DNA from: Novosphingobium sp. JCM 18896
GTDB lineage: Bacteria > Pseudomonadota > Alphaproteobacteria > Sphingomonadales > Sphingomonadaceae
Assembly (NCBI RefSeq): GCF_025938095.1
Contig: NZ_JAPCZF010000011.1
Span: forward strand, 43,340-107,339
Direction of reading: 5' to 3'
Length of the DNA stretch: 64,000 nt
Below are positions 43,572-52,743 of this stretch, one piece after another. A program made the translations under genes and the position numbers. The number at the start of each line of letters is the position of its first letter. Positions within the stretch are counted from its first letter, which is position 1. Below the pieces are notes generated by a model. That model saw nothing but the letters and a program-made list of their open reading frames with translations, had not been told where the DNA came from and did not search any database.

Positions 43572-45197
43572 ATGGCTGCCAAGGAAGTGAAGTTTGCGTC
43601 CGAGGCGCGTGATCGCATGCTGCGGGGCGTGGATACGCTTGCAAACGCAGTGAAAGTGACGCTGGGACCCAAGGGCCGCAACGTCGTCATTGAAAAGTCT
43701 TTCGGCGCTCCTCGCATTACCAAGGACGGCGTCACGGTCGCCAAGGAAATCGAGCTTAAGGACAAGTTCGAGAACATGGGCGCGCAAATGCTGCGCGAGG
43801 TGGCGAGCAAGCAGAATGACAAGGCCGGCGATGGAACCACGACGGCAACCGTGCTCGCCCAGGCGATCGTGCGCGAAGGCTCGAAGGCGGTCGCTGCCGG
43901 CATGAACCCGATGGACCTGAAGCGCGGTATCGACATCGCGGTCAATGCCGTGGTCCAGGACCTCGAGGCGCATGCCCGGAAAGTCAGCGCCAACAGCGAG
44001 ATCGCTCAGGTCGCGACCATTTCCGCCAACGGCGACGAGGAGGTCGGCCGTATACTCGCCGAGGCGATGGACAAGGTCGGCAACGAAGGCGTCATCACCG
44101 TCGAGGAGGCGAAAAGCCTGGCGACCGAACTCGAGACGGTCGAGGGCATGCAATTCGACCGCGGCTATCTTTCGCCCTATTTCGTGACCAATGCCGAAAA
44201 GCTCAAGGTCGAATTCGAGGATCCCTACATCCTCATCCACGAGAAGAAGCTCTCGAACCTGCAGGCGCTGATCCCGCTGCTCGAGCAGGTCGTGCAATCG
44301 GGTCGGCCGCTGCTCATCATCGCCGAAGATGTCGAAGGCGAGGCGCTCGCGACGCTGGTCGTCAACAAACTGCGTGGCGGTCTTAAGGTGGCGGCGGTCA
44401 AGGCGCCGGGCTTCGGCGACCGCCGCAAGGCGATGCTTGAGGACATCGCGGTGCTCACCGCAGGCAACGTCGTCAGCGAGGAACTGGGTACCAAGCTTGA
44501 GAGCGTCACGCTCGGCATGCTCGGCCGTGCCAAGAAGGTCATCATCGACAAGGACAACACGACCATCGTCGATGGTGCCGGCGCGCGCTCGGACATCGAT
44601 GCCCGCGTCGCTCAAATCCGCGCGCAGATTGATAACACGGCGAGCGATTACGACCGCGAGAAACTCCAGGAACGTGTGGCCAAACTCGCCGGGGGCGTCG
44701 CGGTCATTCGCGTAGGCGGCGCGACCGAAGTGGAGGTCAAGGAACGCAAGGACCGGGTCGATGACGCGCTCCACGCGACCCGCGCAGCTGTGGAGGAGGG
44801 TATCCTTCCGGGCGGCGGCATCGCGCTGCTTCGCGGCCTGAAGGCGCTCGATGGCGTCAAGGTCGGCAACGACGACCAACAGTCGGGCATCGATATCGTG
44901 CGGCGCGCTCTGCGCGCCCCTGCGCGCCAGATCGCCGATAATGCCGGCGAGGACGGCGCATTCATCGTCGGCAAGCTCCTCGAAAGCGATGACTACAACT
45001 GGGGCTTCAACGCCGCCATCGGCGGGTACGAGGATCTGGTGAAGTCGGGCGTGATCGATCCCGCCAAGGTTGTGCGCACCGCGTTACAGGACGCCGCATC
45101 CGTTGCCTCGCTACTCATTACGACCGAAGCGGTGGTTGCCGAAGCGCCCAAGGACGACAAGGTCGCGAAGGGCCTGACACCCGAGATGGAGTATTGA
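43572..45197 (+). CDS. groEL: Chaperonin GroEL lacking the usual Gly-Gly-Met tail
   Basis: 541 residues. ATP-site and fold motifs are intact: LGPKGRNVVIEKSFG, NDKAGDGTTTATVLA and, near the C-terminus, GGGIALLRG and ESDDYNWGFNAAIGGYEDL. The apical domain keeps YLSPYFVTN. The chain stops at APKDDKVAKGLTPEMEY without the GGM repeats that line the cage floor in most GroELs, which suggests a secondary paralogue. The ATG at 43572 is set by GGAG at eight bases. It is co-transcribed with groES. Confidence 0.96.
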   Translation: MAAKEVKFASEARDRMLRGVDTLANAVKVTLGPKGRNVVIEKSFGAPRITKDGVTVAKEIELKDKFENMGAQMLREVASKQNDKAGDGTTTATVLAQAIVREGSKAVAAGMNPMDLKRGIDIAVNAVVQDLEAHARKVSANSEIAQVATISANGDEEVGRILAEAMDKVGNEGVITVEEAKSLATELETVEGMQFDRGYLSPYFVTNAEKLKVEFEDPYILIHEKKLSNLQALIPLLEQVVQSGRPLLIIAEDVEGEALATLVVNKLRGGLKVAAVKAPGFGDRRKAMLEDIAVLTAGNVVSEELGTKLESVTLGMLGRAKKVIIDKDNTTIVDGAGARSDIDARVAQIRAQIDNTASDYDREKLQERVAKLAGGVAVIRVGGATEVEVKERKDRVDDALHATRAAVEEGILPGGGIALLRGLKALDGVKVGNDDQQSGIDIVRRALRAPARQIADNAGEDGAFIVGKLLESDDYNWGFNAAIGGYEDLVKSGVIDPAKVVRTALQDAASVASLLITTEAVVAEAPKDDKVAKGLTPEMEY

Positions 45198-45250
45198 CCT
45201 GGACAAGAATCGGCGGTGCCGAACACTTAGCTCGCATTCGTCACATGAAC

Positions 45251-45277
45251 CCGGCAGCGCGCTCGTCGCGCTGCCGG
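45251..45277 (+). terminator. Hairpin after groEL
   Basis: CCGGCAGCGCG (45251-45261), loop CTCGT, CGCGCTGCCGG (45267-45277): a perfect eleven-base stem 54 bases after the groEL stop. No T tract follows, so it may end or stabilise the groESL transcript. Confidence 0.6.
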
Positions 45278-45311
45278 AACTACCATCGCATCGAACATGA
45301 GGAACTCGACG

Positions 45312-45497
45312 ATGAACCATCATTATCTACGATATCTCGAGAAGGAACACGCTCGACTTGAGAAAGAAATCCACGACGAGGAACGTCGGCCTCTTCCGCG
45401 CGAATTCCTGATCCGACGGCTCAAGAAGCTCAAGCTGGCCTTAAAGGATCAGATGGCCGCTTGCCTGCCGCACGAAGGTACGCGCACCGCTGCCTAG
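45312..45497 (+). CDS. YdcH/DUF465 family small protein
   Basis: 61 residues. The pattern is a helical hairpin: YLRYLEKEHARLEKEI, the turn RPLPREF, then LIRRLKKLKLALKDQM. This matches the DUF465/YdcH family, whose role is not settled. GAGGAA is seven bases before the ATG at 45312. It follows the groEL hairpin closely and may be read from the groESL transcript by readthrough. Confidence 0.75.
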   Translation: MNHHYLRYLEKEHARLEKEIHDEERRPLPREFLIRRLKKLKLALKDQMAACLPHEGTRTAA

Positions 45498-45705
45498 ACG
45501 GCTTGCCCTGCTGGCTGATCTTCTGTGATCCAGGCACCGACCTCGCAAAACCCAGGCGGCCACGAAGCGTTGCAATGGGGGTGCCTGGGCGCAGGGCCGG
45601 CCAGTCGGCTCGGTTTCGGGTTCGCGCTGGCCTGCCTGGAGCGGTCACCTGAAGCGGCAAAAAGATACAATCGCCCGACGATCAAAAGGTACAGCGAGCT
45701 GGAAT

Positions 45706-45966
45706 ATGATCGATCAAGACAAATTTCGTGCAGATCAAGGTGCGAAATTCTTCGGTCGTTTTGAGCGACACGGCGCAGGATGGCGGGGCGTCGGATATGC
45801 CGTTGCCAGCGGCGTGGGAACGAATGCGACCGAAGAGCCAGAATACTTTGATGCCGTAACGCGAGAGGAAGTCGCTACATGGCTAACACAGACAGCGCTG
45901 CTTCGTGGGTTTCGCACATGGCACGAGGCTCAGCCCATATCGTCAAGGAGAAGCCGAGATGGCTAA
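45706..45966 (+). CDS. Small hypothetical protein
   Basis: 86 residues with balanced composition (KFFGRFERHGAGWRGVGYAV, then VTREEVATWLTQTALL). It overlaps the next gene by eight bases, which argues for a linked pair. No family was recognised and the ribosome site is moderate. It is downstream of groESL on the same strand. Confidence 0.5.
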   Translation: MIDQDKFRADQGAKFFGRFERHGAGWRGVGYAVASGVGTNATEEPEYFDAVTREEVATWLTQTALLRGFRTWHEAQPISSRRSRDG

Positions 45967-46150
45967 GTGGATTAAATGCACCGCTCTAAACAGTCCCGAT
46001 CATGTGATTTATGTAAACCTGGATCAGGTTGTGAGCATTTCAGGCAGCGTAAAGGGCGGGGGCAGCGTCATTACATATGCTGGTGGAGAGACTAACCAAT
46101 TTGTCGTGAATGAGGCTCCAGCATTTATCCTGCAAGGGACGATCATCTGA
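45959..46150 (+). CDS. Small beta-rich hypothetical protein
   Basis: 63 residues: MAKWIKCTALNSPDHVIYVN, then LDQVVSISGSVKGGGSVITYAGG and VVNEAPAFIL. AAGGAG lies nine bases before the ATG. The alternating strands and the NLDQV segment recall short one-domain proteins seen widely in Proteobacteria that I cannot name. It overlaps the end of the gene before it by eight bases. Confidence 0.65.
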   Translation: MAKWIKCTALNSPDHVIYVNLDQVVSISGSVKGGGSVITYAGGETNQFVVNEAPAFILQGTII

Positions 46151-46209
46151 ACGGAGGGGTCATCTCAATCACTTTATCGAGATGTGAACTGAGTGCAGCA
46201 GGACCCTAC

Positions 46210-46380
46210 GTGCCCGTCGCTCGGGCGCTCTCCCCCGAAGCCATTGGGTCGATCACTCAGGACGACATGCGCCTTACTGGCAACGCTTCACGTTATCACG
46301 CGCTGGCGCGTGGCCTGATCCGCAGCCCGCCCGATGGTCGGAACGTATGGATGCTCACTCAATTCGAGCTGAATGAGTGA
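46210..46380 (+). CDS. Possible short gene of 56 residues (low support)
   Basis: A GTG-started frame encodes MPVARALSPEAIGSITQDDM, then SRYHALARGLIRSPPDGRNVWMLTQFE. The composition is protein-like and the frame is open upstream as well. No ribosome site or family was found. It may be a fragment of a larger lost gene. Confidence 0.25.
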   Translation: MPVARALSPEAIGSITQDDMRLTGNASRYHALARGLIRSPPDGRNVWMLTQFELNE

Positions 46381-46555
46381 TGGATCGATAGAATATACTC
46401 GGTCTTCCAAAGTCATCACCTTGGTCTTTCAATCACCCCTGGATCGGTCCTTTAAGGCCACTTGAGCTTCATCGCCTTAACACTTGTTGCGCAAGGTCGG
46501 TGCTTGACGAAAAACTCTCATTCAAAACGGAGAAGGAAAGGGGGGCGTCAAAGCT

Positions 46556-47548
46556 TTATGCGGCATCACCCTGCATCAGCCCTGTCTCGTCCAGCGTAAC
46601 GCGCACGCGGCAGCCAGGTTGGGCATTCTGTCTGCTTACGGTTCCGCACAACTGCTTCGCGATGAGCCTCACAAGCTTCGAGCCGAGACCTGGAGGCGCG
46701 TCTGTCGCGCAGCCGACTCCGTCATCCGCCACTTCTACGATCAGCTGGGTTCCGTCCGCTCCGATCTTGACGTTGATGATGCCTCCGCGTTCGGTGGGAT
46801 AGGCATATTTCAGGCTATTGGTCACAAGCTCGTTGACGATCAGTCCCACGTGGACGGCAACCGAACTGGGCACTGTCAGGAATTCACATTCTACGCGGAT
46901 GGCGATCGGCCGGACGTCTCGCAGCAGGTCTCCCAAGCCATTGCACAATCCCTGCACGTAAGACGCGAGCTCCACCCGCCCGCCGTTGCTGTCGCCTCTC
47001 AATCTCTCTTGGGCTCTCGCGACGACCAGCACCCTTGCGTTCGCGGCCTGCAGCGCCTGTCGCACGGCGGGATCGGCAGATGCATTGCTCTGGAGGGCGA
47101 TTGCTGAGCGGATAATGGAGAGGTCATTCTTTGTGCGATGTGCTAGTTCTTCTAGCAGCAAGGCCTTAGCGGCCTCGCTTTCATGAAGGCGCATCATGGT
47201 GCGGCGCAAAAGTTCGGTGACGCCAGCCATCGTGAAACCGATCACCACGAACAGGGCGATCGCGAACCAATTGCGTGGCCCAACCGCGAACGAAAAGCGG
47301 GGTTCCATGAACACGTATGCCGAGACGGCTGCGCTGAGAACGGTAGCGTAGAAACCGGAGCCGCGATCAAAGAGCAGGGCACAGAGAAACACTGCCGGAA
47401 TAAACAGAAGCAGCGGAAAGTGCTGAAGCGGATCATTAAGTGAAAACCGCACCAGAGCTGTCACCGCGATGATCCCGGTGGCGGCGCCGTACCGGAGGAT
47501 CAATCCGAACCTTCTAAATGGAAGGAGGCGAACCAGCATGTTTTCCAT
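46556..47548 (-). CDS. Membrane histidine kinase with DUF4118 sensor and HisKA_2 core
   Basis: About 330 residues. Four hydrophobic helices (residues 10-110, with the FIPAVFLCALLFDRGSGFYATVLSA block) form a DUF4118 domain like that of KdpD. The kinase core has the phospho-His in EELAHRTKNDL, the N box NELVTNSLKYAYP, and VADDGVG. No dedicated output regulator is adjacent. The start could be the ATG at 47548 or 47539; neither has a strong ribosome site. Family assignment is good. Confidence 0.85.
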   Translation of the reverse strand: MENMLVRLLPFRRFGLILRYGAATGIIAVTALVRFSLNDPLQHFPLLLFIPAVFLCALLFDRGSGFYATVLSAAVSAYVFMEPRFSFAVGPRNWFAIALFVVIGFTMAGVTELLRRTMMRLHESEAAKALLLEELAHRTKNDLSIIRSAIALQSNASADPAVRQALQAANARVLVVARAQERLRGDSNGGRVELASYVQGLCNGLGDLLRDVRPIAIRVECEFLTVPSSVAVHVGLIVNELVTNSLKYAYPTERGGIINVKIGADGTQLIVEVADDGVGCATDAPPGLGSKLVRLIAKQLCGTVSRQNAQPGCRVRVTLDETGLMQGDAA

Positions 47549-48308
47549 CAAGATGGAATGCATCTGGAAGGACGAGCGTTCCACTATTCGCCCAGCATTG
47601 TCTATGCTCGTTCGAAAACCGCCTCGGAAAATCAGCTCTCATGCCGCCTCGTGATGGTGTTGGAGACGGACATGACATTTACACTCGCTGCCGTCTGTCG
47701 CACCATCCTGTTGACGGTCAGATCCCTCAGTGGGGCAGTCCGTTGGCCAAAAGTGTCCTGCCAGTCACAAGACTAAGGGGCACCCGCCATTTCCACCGAC
47801 GTGGCGGGAGAATCGCCGATTTTGCGGTAATGGGCGCTGCCCCTCGCAGTGTCGGGCGACAAGCTATCGCAAAGCCGCTCTGTCGGCCAAGGCTGCCGGC
47901 CCGCGGTCGGCCTGCGATGAAGGCTGCCGCCGCGAGCAGACCACCGCATCCTTGCCAACTTGCGGCACGGATCGAGCAGGCTCGTTGTCATTGCAGGCAT
48001 GGGCGACCGATCTTTGATGCGCGGTATTGTCGTTGAATCTCACGGCTCGGTCGAACGGAGTCCTCCGTTTGTAGCCGCAGCGCCCCTTCCACTCATAACG
48101 AAACGCTGGCGGGGGTAACCTTTGGCCAGGCCGTTGTAACCAGAGCCCCGACCCTGCGTTAAGGGCCGGGGCAACCGAGTGCCGCATCCAGGACAAGGAC
48201 CTTAAAAGGTCTCGTGCGGCACCCGGTTAACCGCTTGTCGCTTTCGCGCGTTCCTACATTGCAAAAATACAATCTTGGCGCGTGCGCGAGCCGATGGGAG
48301 AGATGACG
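47549..48308. other. Divergent intergenic stretch of about 760 bases, no gene seen
   Basis: No frame is convincing. A hairpin GCCCCGACCCT / AGGGCCGGGGC with one mismatch lies at about 48145-48172, shortly before the response regulator. It may end an unrecognised upstream transcript. Confidence 0.35.
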
Positions 48309-48977
48309 ATGGGTTTGCGACTGCTCCTCGTTGAAGATGATGGGCACACCGCGGGCGAGGTATTGCGGGGCATGCGCGAGCGCGGACATAGTGTCGAGCA
48401 TGCCGAGGACGTCGAGCGCGCGGGAGCCCTGCTCGAGACTCGACCTTTCGACGTTATCATCGTCGATCGCATGCTTCCCGATGGGGATGGCCTGATACTG
48501 ATCAAGCGTTTGCGCGCGCGCGAAAACGGCACCCCTGCTCTTGCTCTCACTGCGATGGGCCGCATCGCCGATCGTGTCGAGGGTCTGAAGGCCGGTGCCG
48601 ATGACTACCTCGTTAAACCATTCTCGCTCGATGAACTGGAAGCGCGCGTCGAAGCACTCGCGCGCCGCGTGAGCGCCGTGCGTCTGGTCATTGGCGATCT
48701 CGTGCTTGACCGTCTGACGCGGACCGTCCACCGCGGATCGACCCGCATCGCGCTGATGCCTCGCGAATTTCAGCTGCTTGAATTGCTTATGGCAAGTTCG
48801 CCCGCCGTCGTGACCCGGACCATGCTTCTCGAGCGCGTCTGGGAATTCCATTTTGATCCGGGCACGAACCTTGTTGAAGCACACGTGTCTCGCCTCCGCA
48901 GCAAGATCGATCGTGGAGGTGATCCGCCGCTCATCCACACCGTGAGAGGCGAAGGTTATGTGGCGCTGGCTCGCTGA
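48309..48977 (+). CDS. OmpR-family response regulator
   Basis: 222 residues. The receiver has the LLVEDD acidic pocket, phospho-Asp in IIVDRMLPDGDG, and LVKPF. The C-terminal winged helix is IALMPREFQLLELLMASSPAVVTR, in parts, with LVEAHVSRLRSKID and the final VRGEGYVAL. It is a DNA-binding activator or repressor controlled by the overlapping kinase. The ATG at 48309 has GGAGAG at six bases. It overlaps the kinase gene by 20 bases. Confidence 0.93.
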   Translation: MGLRLLLVEDDGHTAGEVLRGMRERGHSVEHAEDVERAGALLETRPFDVIIVDRMLPDGDGLILIKRLRARENGTPALALTAMGRIADRVEGLKAGADDYLVKPFSLDELEARVEALARRVSAVRLVIGDLVLDRLTRTVHRGSTRIALMPREFQLLELLMASSPAVVTRTMLLERVWEFHFDPGTNLVEAHVSRLRSKIDRGGDPPLIHTVRGEGYVALAR

Positions 48978-50373
48978 AATCCGCCGCTCGGCGGTTTTCC
49001 GGATTTCGCTGATCAACATCGTGCTGCTTGTGCTGGCCTTCGCTAGCGCATTTACAGCCGCCTGGCTATCCACTCGCAATAGCGTCGAGCAGGCGGCACG
49101 CGATAGGATCATCATCGAGACGGATGCTCTGCTCGCAGAGCTCAACGACGAGGGGGTACGCGGAGCCGCGGCCGCAGTTGCCTGGCGTTCGCGCCGGCAG
49201 GGCTCGCTTCACTACTTGATCGACAAGCCAGGCCAGCCACCCATAGGTGATCTTGTCTCCGCCCCTCGCCAAGCAGGATGGCATCGGCTCCGGATGCGCC
49301 ACGGGCTTCATGCCGGCATTCCGGTCTCGAACCGGGAGGATACCCATGTCGTTCTCCTTCAAGTCGTGATCCGTGATTGTCGATATGGCGGAGAAGGGAC
49401 ACGTATCGCCGTCGGTGAAGATCTGACCGCGACCGAAGCCGTGCGGGAGGCATTATTCGATGCCATGCTGCCTATCGGCGGCTCGGCCCTTGCGCTGGGT
49501 GTCCTGCTAATCGTCGCCGGCAGCAACCGGACGTTGCGGCGCATGAACGATATAATGCGCGTTGTGCGCGCCGCTGAAACGGGCGATTTCACGGCCCGTA
49601 TCCGCGCGGCGAAAGCCCCCCGCGACGACGTTGATTCTCTTGGTGTGGCGGTCAACGGCATGCTCGATCGTATCGATGTTCTGATGGCCACGGTCGAACG
49701 CGTCTCGGCGGAGATCGCCCATGATCTTCGCACGCCACTCACCCAGGTCCGTCATGCCGTGCAGGCCGCACGGAATGCAGCAGACGATGGCCGCCGAACC
49801 GCGGCGCTGGAAGCGGCCGAGGAGGGGGTAGCGCGTGCCCTGCGGTTGTTCGACGAAATGTTGAAGTTGGCGGAAATCGATTCAGGCCAGATGCGCGCGG
49901 ACTTCGTCTCGGTCGATCTAGGGGTCGTCCTCAGCCGCGTGATCGATGCCTACCGAGCCGAGATCGAGGCGAGTGGTCGCAGCTTGGGCTTCGAATGTGA
50001 TCAGTCTTGTCAAGTTCGCGGCAACGCAGACTTGCTGACCCAAGCGATCGCCAACTTGGTCGAGAACGCTTTGAAGCACAGCCGCGATGGCGCGGTCATC
50101 CAAGTTAAGGCTAGCTACAGCCATCCGTGGATCGTCATCGCTGTCGAGGACGACGGCCCCGGTGTCGATCCCGCGGACGTCGCGAGGATTTTGCGCCCAT
50201 TCGGGCGCCTTGACAGTGCGCGCAGCACACCTGGAACCGGTCTGGGGCTCGCGATAACCAAAAGCGTCGCCGCCCTGCACGGAGGCCGGGTTCGCGTGGT
50301 CCACCGCGCACCCGGCCTGGCCGTGATCCTCGAACTACCCTGTCAGCCCGCGATGCATCTGTCGGGCGTTTGA
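48958..50373 (+). CDS. Membrane sensor histidine kinase (EnvZ/TctE type)
   Basis: 471 residues. Two membrane helices (about 15-36 and 168-188) flank a periplasmic sensor of 130 residues. A HAMP domain follows (about 190-245, then MATVERVSAEIAHDLRTPL with the phospho-His in the H box). The N box is NLVENALKH, with DDGPG and GTGLGLAITKS completing the ATP site. It overlaps the response regulator by 20 bases and forms a classic pair with it. The stimulus is unknown. A convergent small membrane-protein gene follows six bases after the stop. Confidence 0.93.
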   Translation: MWRWLAEIRRSAVFRISLINIVLLVLAFASAFTAAWLSTRNSVEQAARDRIIIETDALLAELNDEGVRGAAAAVAWRSRRQGSLHYLIDKPGQPPIGDLVSAPRQAGWHRLRMRHGLHAGIPVSNREDTHVVLLQVVIRDCRYGGEGTRIAVGEDLTATEAVREALFDAMLPIGGSALALGVLLIVAGSNRTLRRMNDIMRVVRAAETGDFTARIRAAKAPRDDVDSLGVAVNGMLDRIDVLMATVERVSAEIAHDLRTPLTQVRHAVQAARNAADDGRRTAALEAAEEGVARALRLFDEMLKLAEIDSGQMRADFVSVDLGVVLSRVIDAYRAEIEASGRSLGFECDQSCQVRGNADLLTQAIANLVENALKHSRDGAVIQVKASYSHPWIVIAVEDDGPGVDPADVARILRPFGRLDSARSTPGTGLGLAITKSVAALHGGRVRVVHRAPGLAVILELPCQPAMHLSGV

Positions 50374-50379
50374 CCAGGC

Positions 50380-50610
50380 TTATTTGCCGTCGGCCGCGTC
50401 CTTCGCAGCCGATCCGACGTCCTTGGCCGCCGAGCCTACGCTTTGCGCCGCGTTGGCGACGGCATTGTCCTTGGCTGTTTCGCTACTGGTCATGCGACTG
50501 AAGAACAGCACGCCCAGAACCAGCGCGACGACGAGCAGAAGTGCGATCATCCAGCCAGCCGTGCCGCTGCCCCGGCGGGTTTCGACGACGTCGATACGTT
50601 CGTTTGCCAT
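50380..50610 (-). CDS. Small single-pass membrane protein
   Basis: 76 residues. MANERIDVVETRRGSGTAG is cytoplasmic, then MIALLLVVALVLGVLFF spans the membrane. A helical Ala/Asp/Lys-rich tail follows with repeats VGSAAKDVGSAAKDAADGK. AAGGAG is nine bases before the ATG. It converges on the kinase gene six bases away. The tail resembles late-embryogenesis-like amphipathic repeats by composition. No function is claimed. Confidence 0.65.
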   Translation of the reverse strand: MANERIDVVETRRGSGTAGWMIALLLVVALVLGVLFFSRMTSSETAKDNAVANAAQSVGSAAKDVGSAAKDAADGK

Positions 50611-51068
50611 TGCAACATCTCCTTGTGATGTCCGGACAAACTGCCGCCTGACCACTAAGTTGCTACCTTGTGAAATCGTAATGTTTGCAGGCAGGGTGAT
50701 GACCGAAGCAGAAAACGATTTTTTTGGAATCGGCTTCGCTCGGAAAAAGAAACTTTGGCCCTTGCGAGGGCCGGGGTCGATGATGCCGCAAGGGGGGGCA
50801 CCGGGGTGGGGTCGCGCGGGTCAGGGAGAACGGCATGAACCGAAAGGTTATTTGGTAGACAAAAGCGGGGGGGGGGCGTTGCGGGTCAGTTTCTCAGGCG
50901 CTGCAGCATTCTAGCAGCACCGCGAACATTCCGGACGTTCAACGACTTGGGCCGGTTCCTCGAAAACGATCTCTCATGGACTTTGAGCGTATCGACCAAG
51001 GGGGGGCTCCCATTGCAACGGATCTCGCTGGGCCGCAAAGGGCGGGTTCCTTCGATGCGGAGTGGGCG
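50611..51068. other. Divergent intergenic stretch of about 460 bases with a ten-G run
   Basis: It holds G-rich runs at 50790-50810 and an uninterrupted run of ten G at 50867-50876. The protease frame is open upstream to 50976, but that part has no conserved sequence. No other gene was recognised. Confidence 0.4.
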
Positions 51069-52520
51069 ATGAAGCGATTGTGTAACCTGATCACGGCATG
51101 CAGCTTGGCCGCTGCGCCTGCCGGCTGCGCGAGCGAGCCCTCCAATGACCCGACCGTCGCGGTCAGTGAGGCCGATCAAGCCTACGGCGCGGAGCAGCAC
51201 CCTCATTTGCTGGCCGAATTCGGCGGCGCCTATCAGGGGAAGCAGAGCCATTATGTGCGCACGATCGGGCAGCGCGTCGCCAAGGGGGCGGGGCTCGGCG
51301 AGAAATGTACGTTCACGCTCGTCAACAGCGACGTTGTGAATGCTTTCGCGGTTCCCGGGTGCTATATATATATCACGAGGGGCTTGCTCGCAGTGGTCGG
51401 AAGCGAAGCTGAACTCGCATCGGTTCTCGGCCATGAACTGGGCCACATCGTCGCACGTCATTCTCAGCGACAGGAACGCGGATCGCTATGGCGCACTCTT
51501 GGCGTCATTGCGGTTAGTCTCACGGGTTCTGATCGCCTCACCGAATTCGCGGGCCGGGCAGCTCAGCTTTTTGGTTTGCGCTACTCCCGCAAGCAGGAGT
51601 TCGAGGCTGACGACCTGAGCGTAAACTATCTGCGCAAAGCGGGCTACGACGTCTACGCCGCAGCCGAAATGCTCGAAGACCTCGAACGGCAAGAAGACTT
51701 CATGACGGCGACCCAAAGCCGCGATCCGGCGAGAAGCCTTCCGGAGTGGACATTGAGCCACCCGCTCACGGAGAGCCGGATAAAGAGAGCGCGTCAGAAA
51801 GCACGGGACACCGGCTTGAAGGACGATGCCCTTCCGGAAGAGCAGGCGGCCTATTTCGCGCAGGTCGATGGCTTGCTTTACGGCGACGATCCCGACCAAG
51901 GCTTCGTTCTGGGCCGCCGCTTTGCTCATCCCGTGATGCGGATCTCGTTTGAAGCGCCCCCGGGCTTCTCGCTGTCCAACAGTCCCCAAGCGGTACGCTT
52001 GGCTGGTCCTGACGGTGTGACGGGAGAATTCGGAGGTGGTCGTCTGCCTAGTAATGGCTTGCGCGGTTATACCGAGGCGGTGGCTGATGCGGTGATCGGC
52101 GATACGCCGGCTCAAGTGCTGAACGAGGTCACGACACGGATAAACGGCGTGCCGGCGATTACCCTGGCGATCGCGGTCAGAGTACAGGACGGTACCGTCC
52201 CGCTGTCGATAACCGCTTATGATGGCGGCGGCGGTGACGCCTTTCATTTCATTGTGATCTCGCCCCCCTCGGATGCCCATGTCGCCGCCATCAGGCAATT
52301 GTTCGGCTCTTTCCGCCGCCTGTCGCCGTCAGAGGCCGCGACGCTTCGCCCGCGGTTTTTGCGAACTTTGTGGGCGGGGCCTGGAGACACGGTCCGTGCA
52401 TTCGCTGATAGAACGGCAGATTCGTCACCCCGCGCGCTGTTCGATCTCTTGAACGGTGCATATAAGGACCGTCCGTTGAAGCCCGGCGATCCCGTCAAGA
52501 TCGTGACCTACGGCAACTAG
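51069..52520 (+). CDS. M48-family metalloprotease, likely lipoprotein
   Basis: 483 residues. The N-terminus MKRLCNLITACSLAAAPAGC has a lipobox-like end with C20. The zinc motif HELGH is at residues 122-126, with the third ligand Glu in EFEADDLSV. SHPLTESRIKRA is the C-terminal catalytic helix. The last 70 residues contain a LysM-like segment (DTVRAFADRT, LKPGDPVKIVTYG). The likeness is to BepA/YfgC-type proteases that police outer-membrane proteins in the periplasm. GCGGAG before the ATG supports this start. Confidence 0.9.
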   Translation: MKRLCNLITACSLAAAPAGCASEPSNDPTVAVSEADQAYGAEQHPHLLAEFGGAYQGKQSHYVRTIGQRVAKGAGLGEKCTFTLVNSDVVNAFAVPGCYIYITRGLLAVVGSEAELASVLGHELGHIVARHSQRQERGSLWRTLGVIAVSLTGSDRLTEFAGRAAQLFGLRYSRKQEFEADDLSVNYLRKAGYDVYAAAEMLEDLERQEDFMTATQSRDPARSLPEWTLSHPLTESRIKRARQKARDTGLKDDALPEEQAAYFAQVDGLLYGDDPDQGFVLGRRFAHPVMRISFEAPPGFSLSNSPQAVRLAGPDGVTGEFGGGRLPSNGLRGYTEAVADAVIGDTPAQVLNEVTTRINGVPAITLAIAVRVQDGTVPLSITAYDGGGGDAFHFIVISPPSDAHVAAIRQLFGSFRRLSPSEAATLRPRFLRTLWAGPGDTVRAFADRTADSSPRALFDLLNGAYKDRPLKPGDPVKIVTYGN

Positions 52521-52743
52521 CGCGTTGGTTACAGTGAAGTGGCCACTTATTGCAATTAGACCTGTCGGCGCGGTTCGCTAACCTTTGTAGTGGGTCGCCA
52601 AGCTGCCACGCACGCAGACTAGAATGAATGGCCTCCGGCAACTGCCGGCAAAGGCGCCGTTCGAGGCCGAATTTTACCGCCCTGTTAGCTGACGCTCGTT
52701 GATCTGGGCCGGAGTTTCGAAATGGCAGCGCGTGGTCAGACCG

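Noticed and set aside
43356..44879. 507-codon minus-strand frame across groEL
   Set aside because: Antisense shadow of groES/groEL, whose identity is certain. GC-rich codon bias leaves such frames open.
46199..46380. Whether the short frame near 46210 is part of a toxin or antitoxin
   Set aside because: No recognisable motif, no partner and no ribosome site; kept only as a low-confidence gene.
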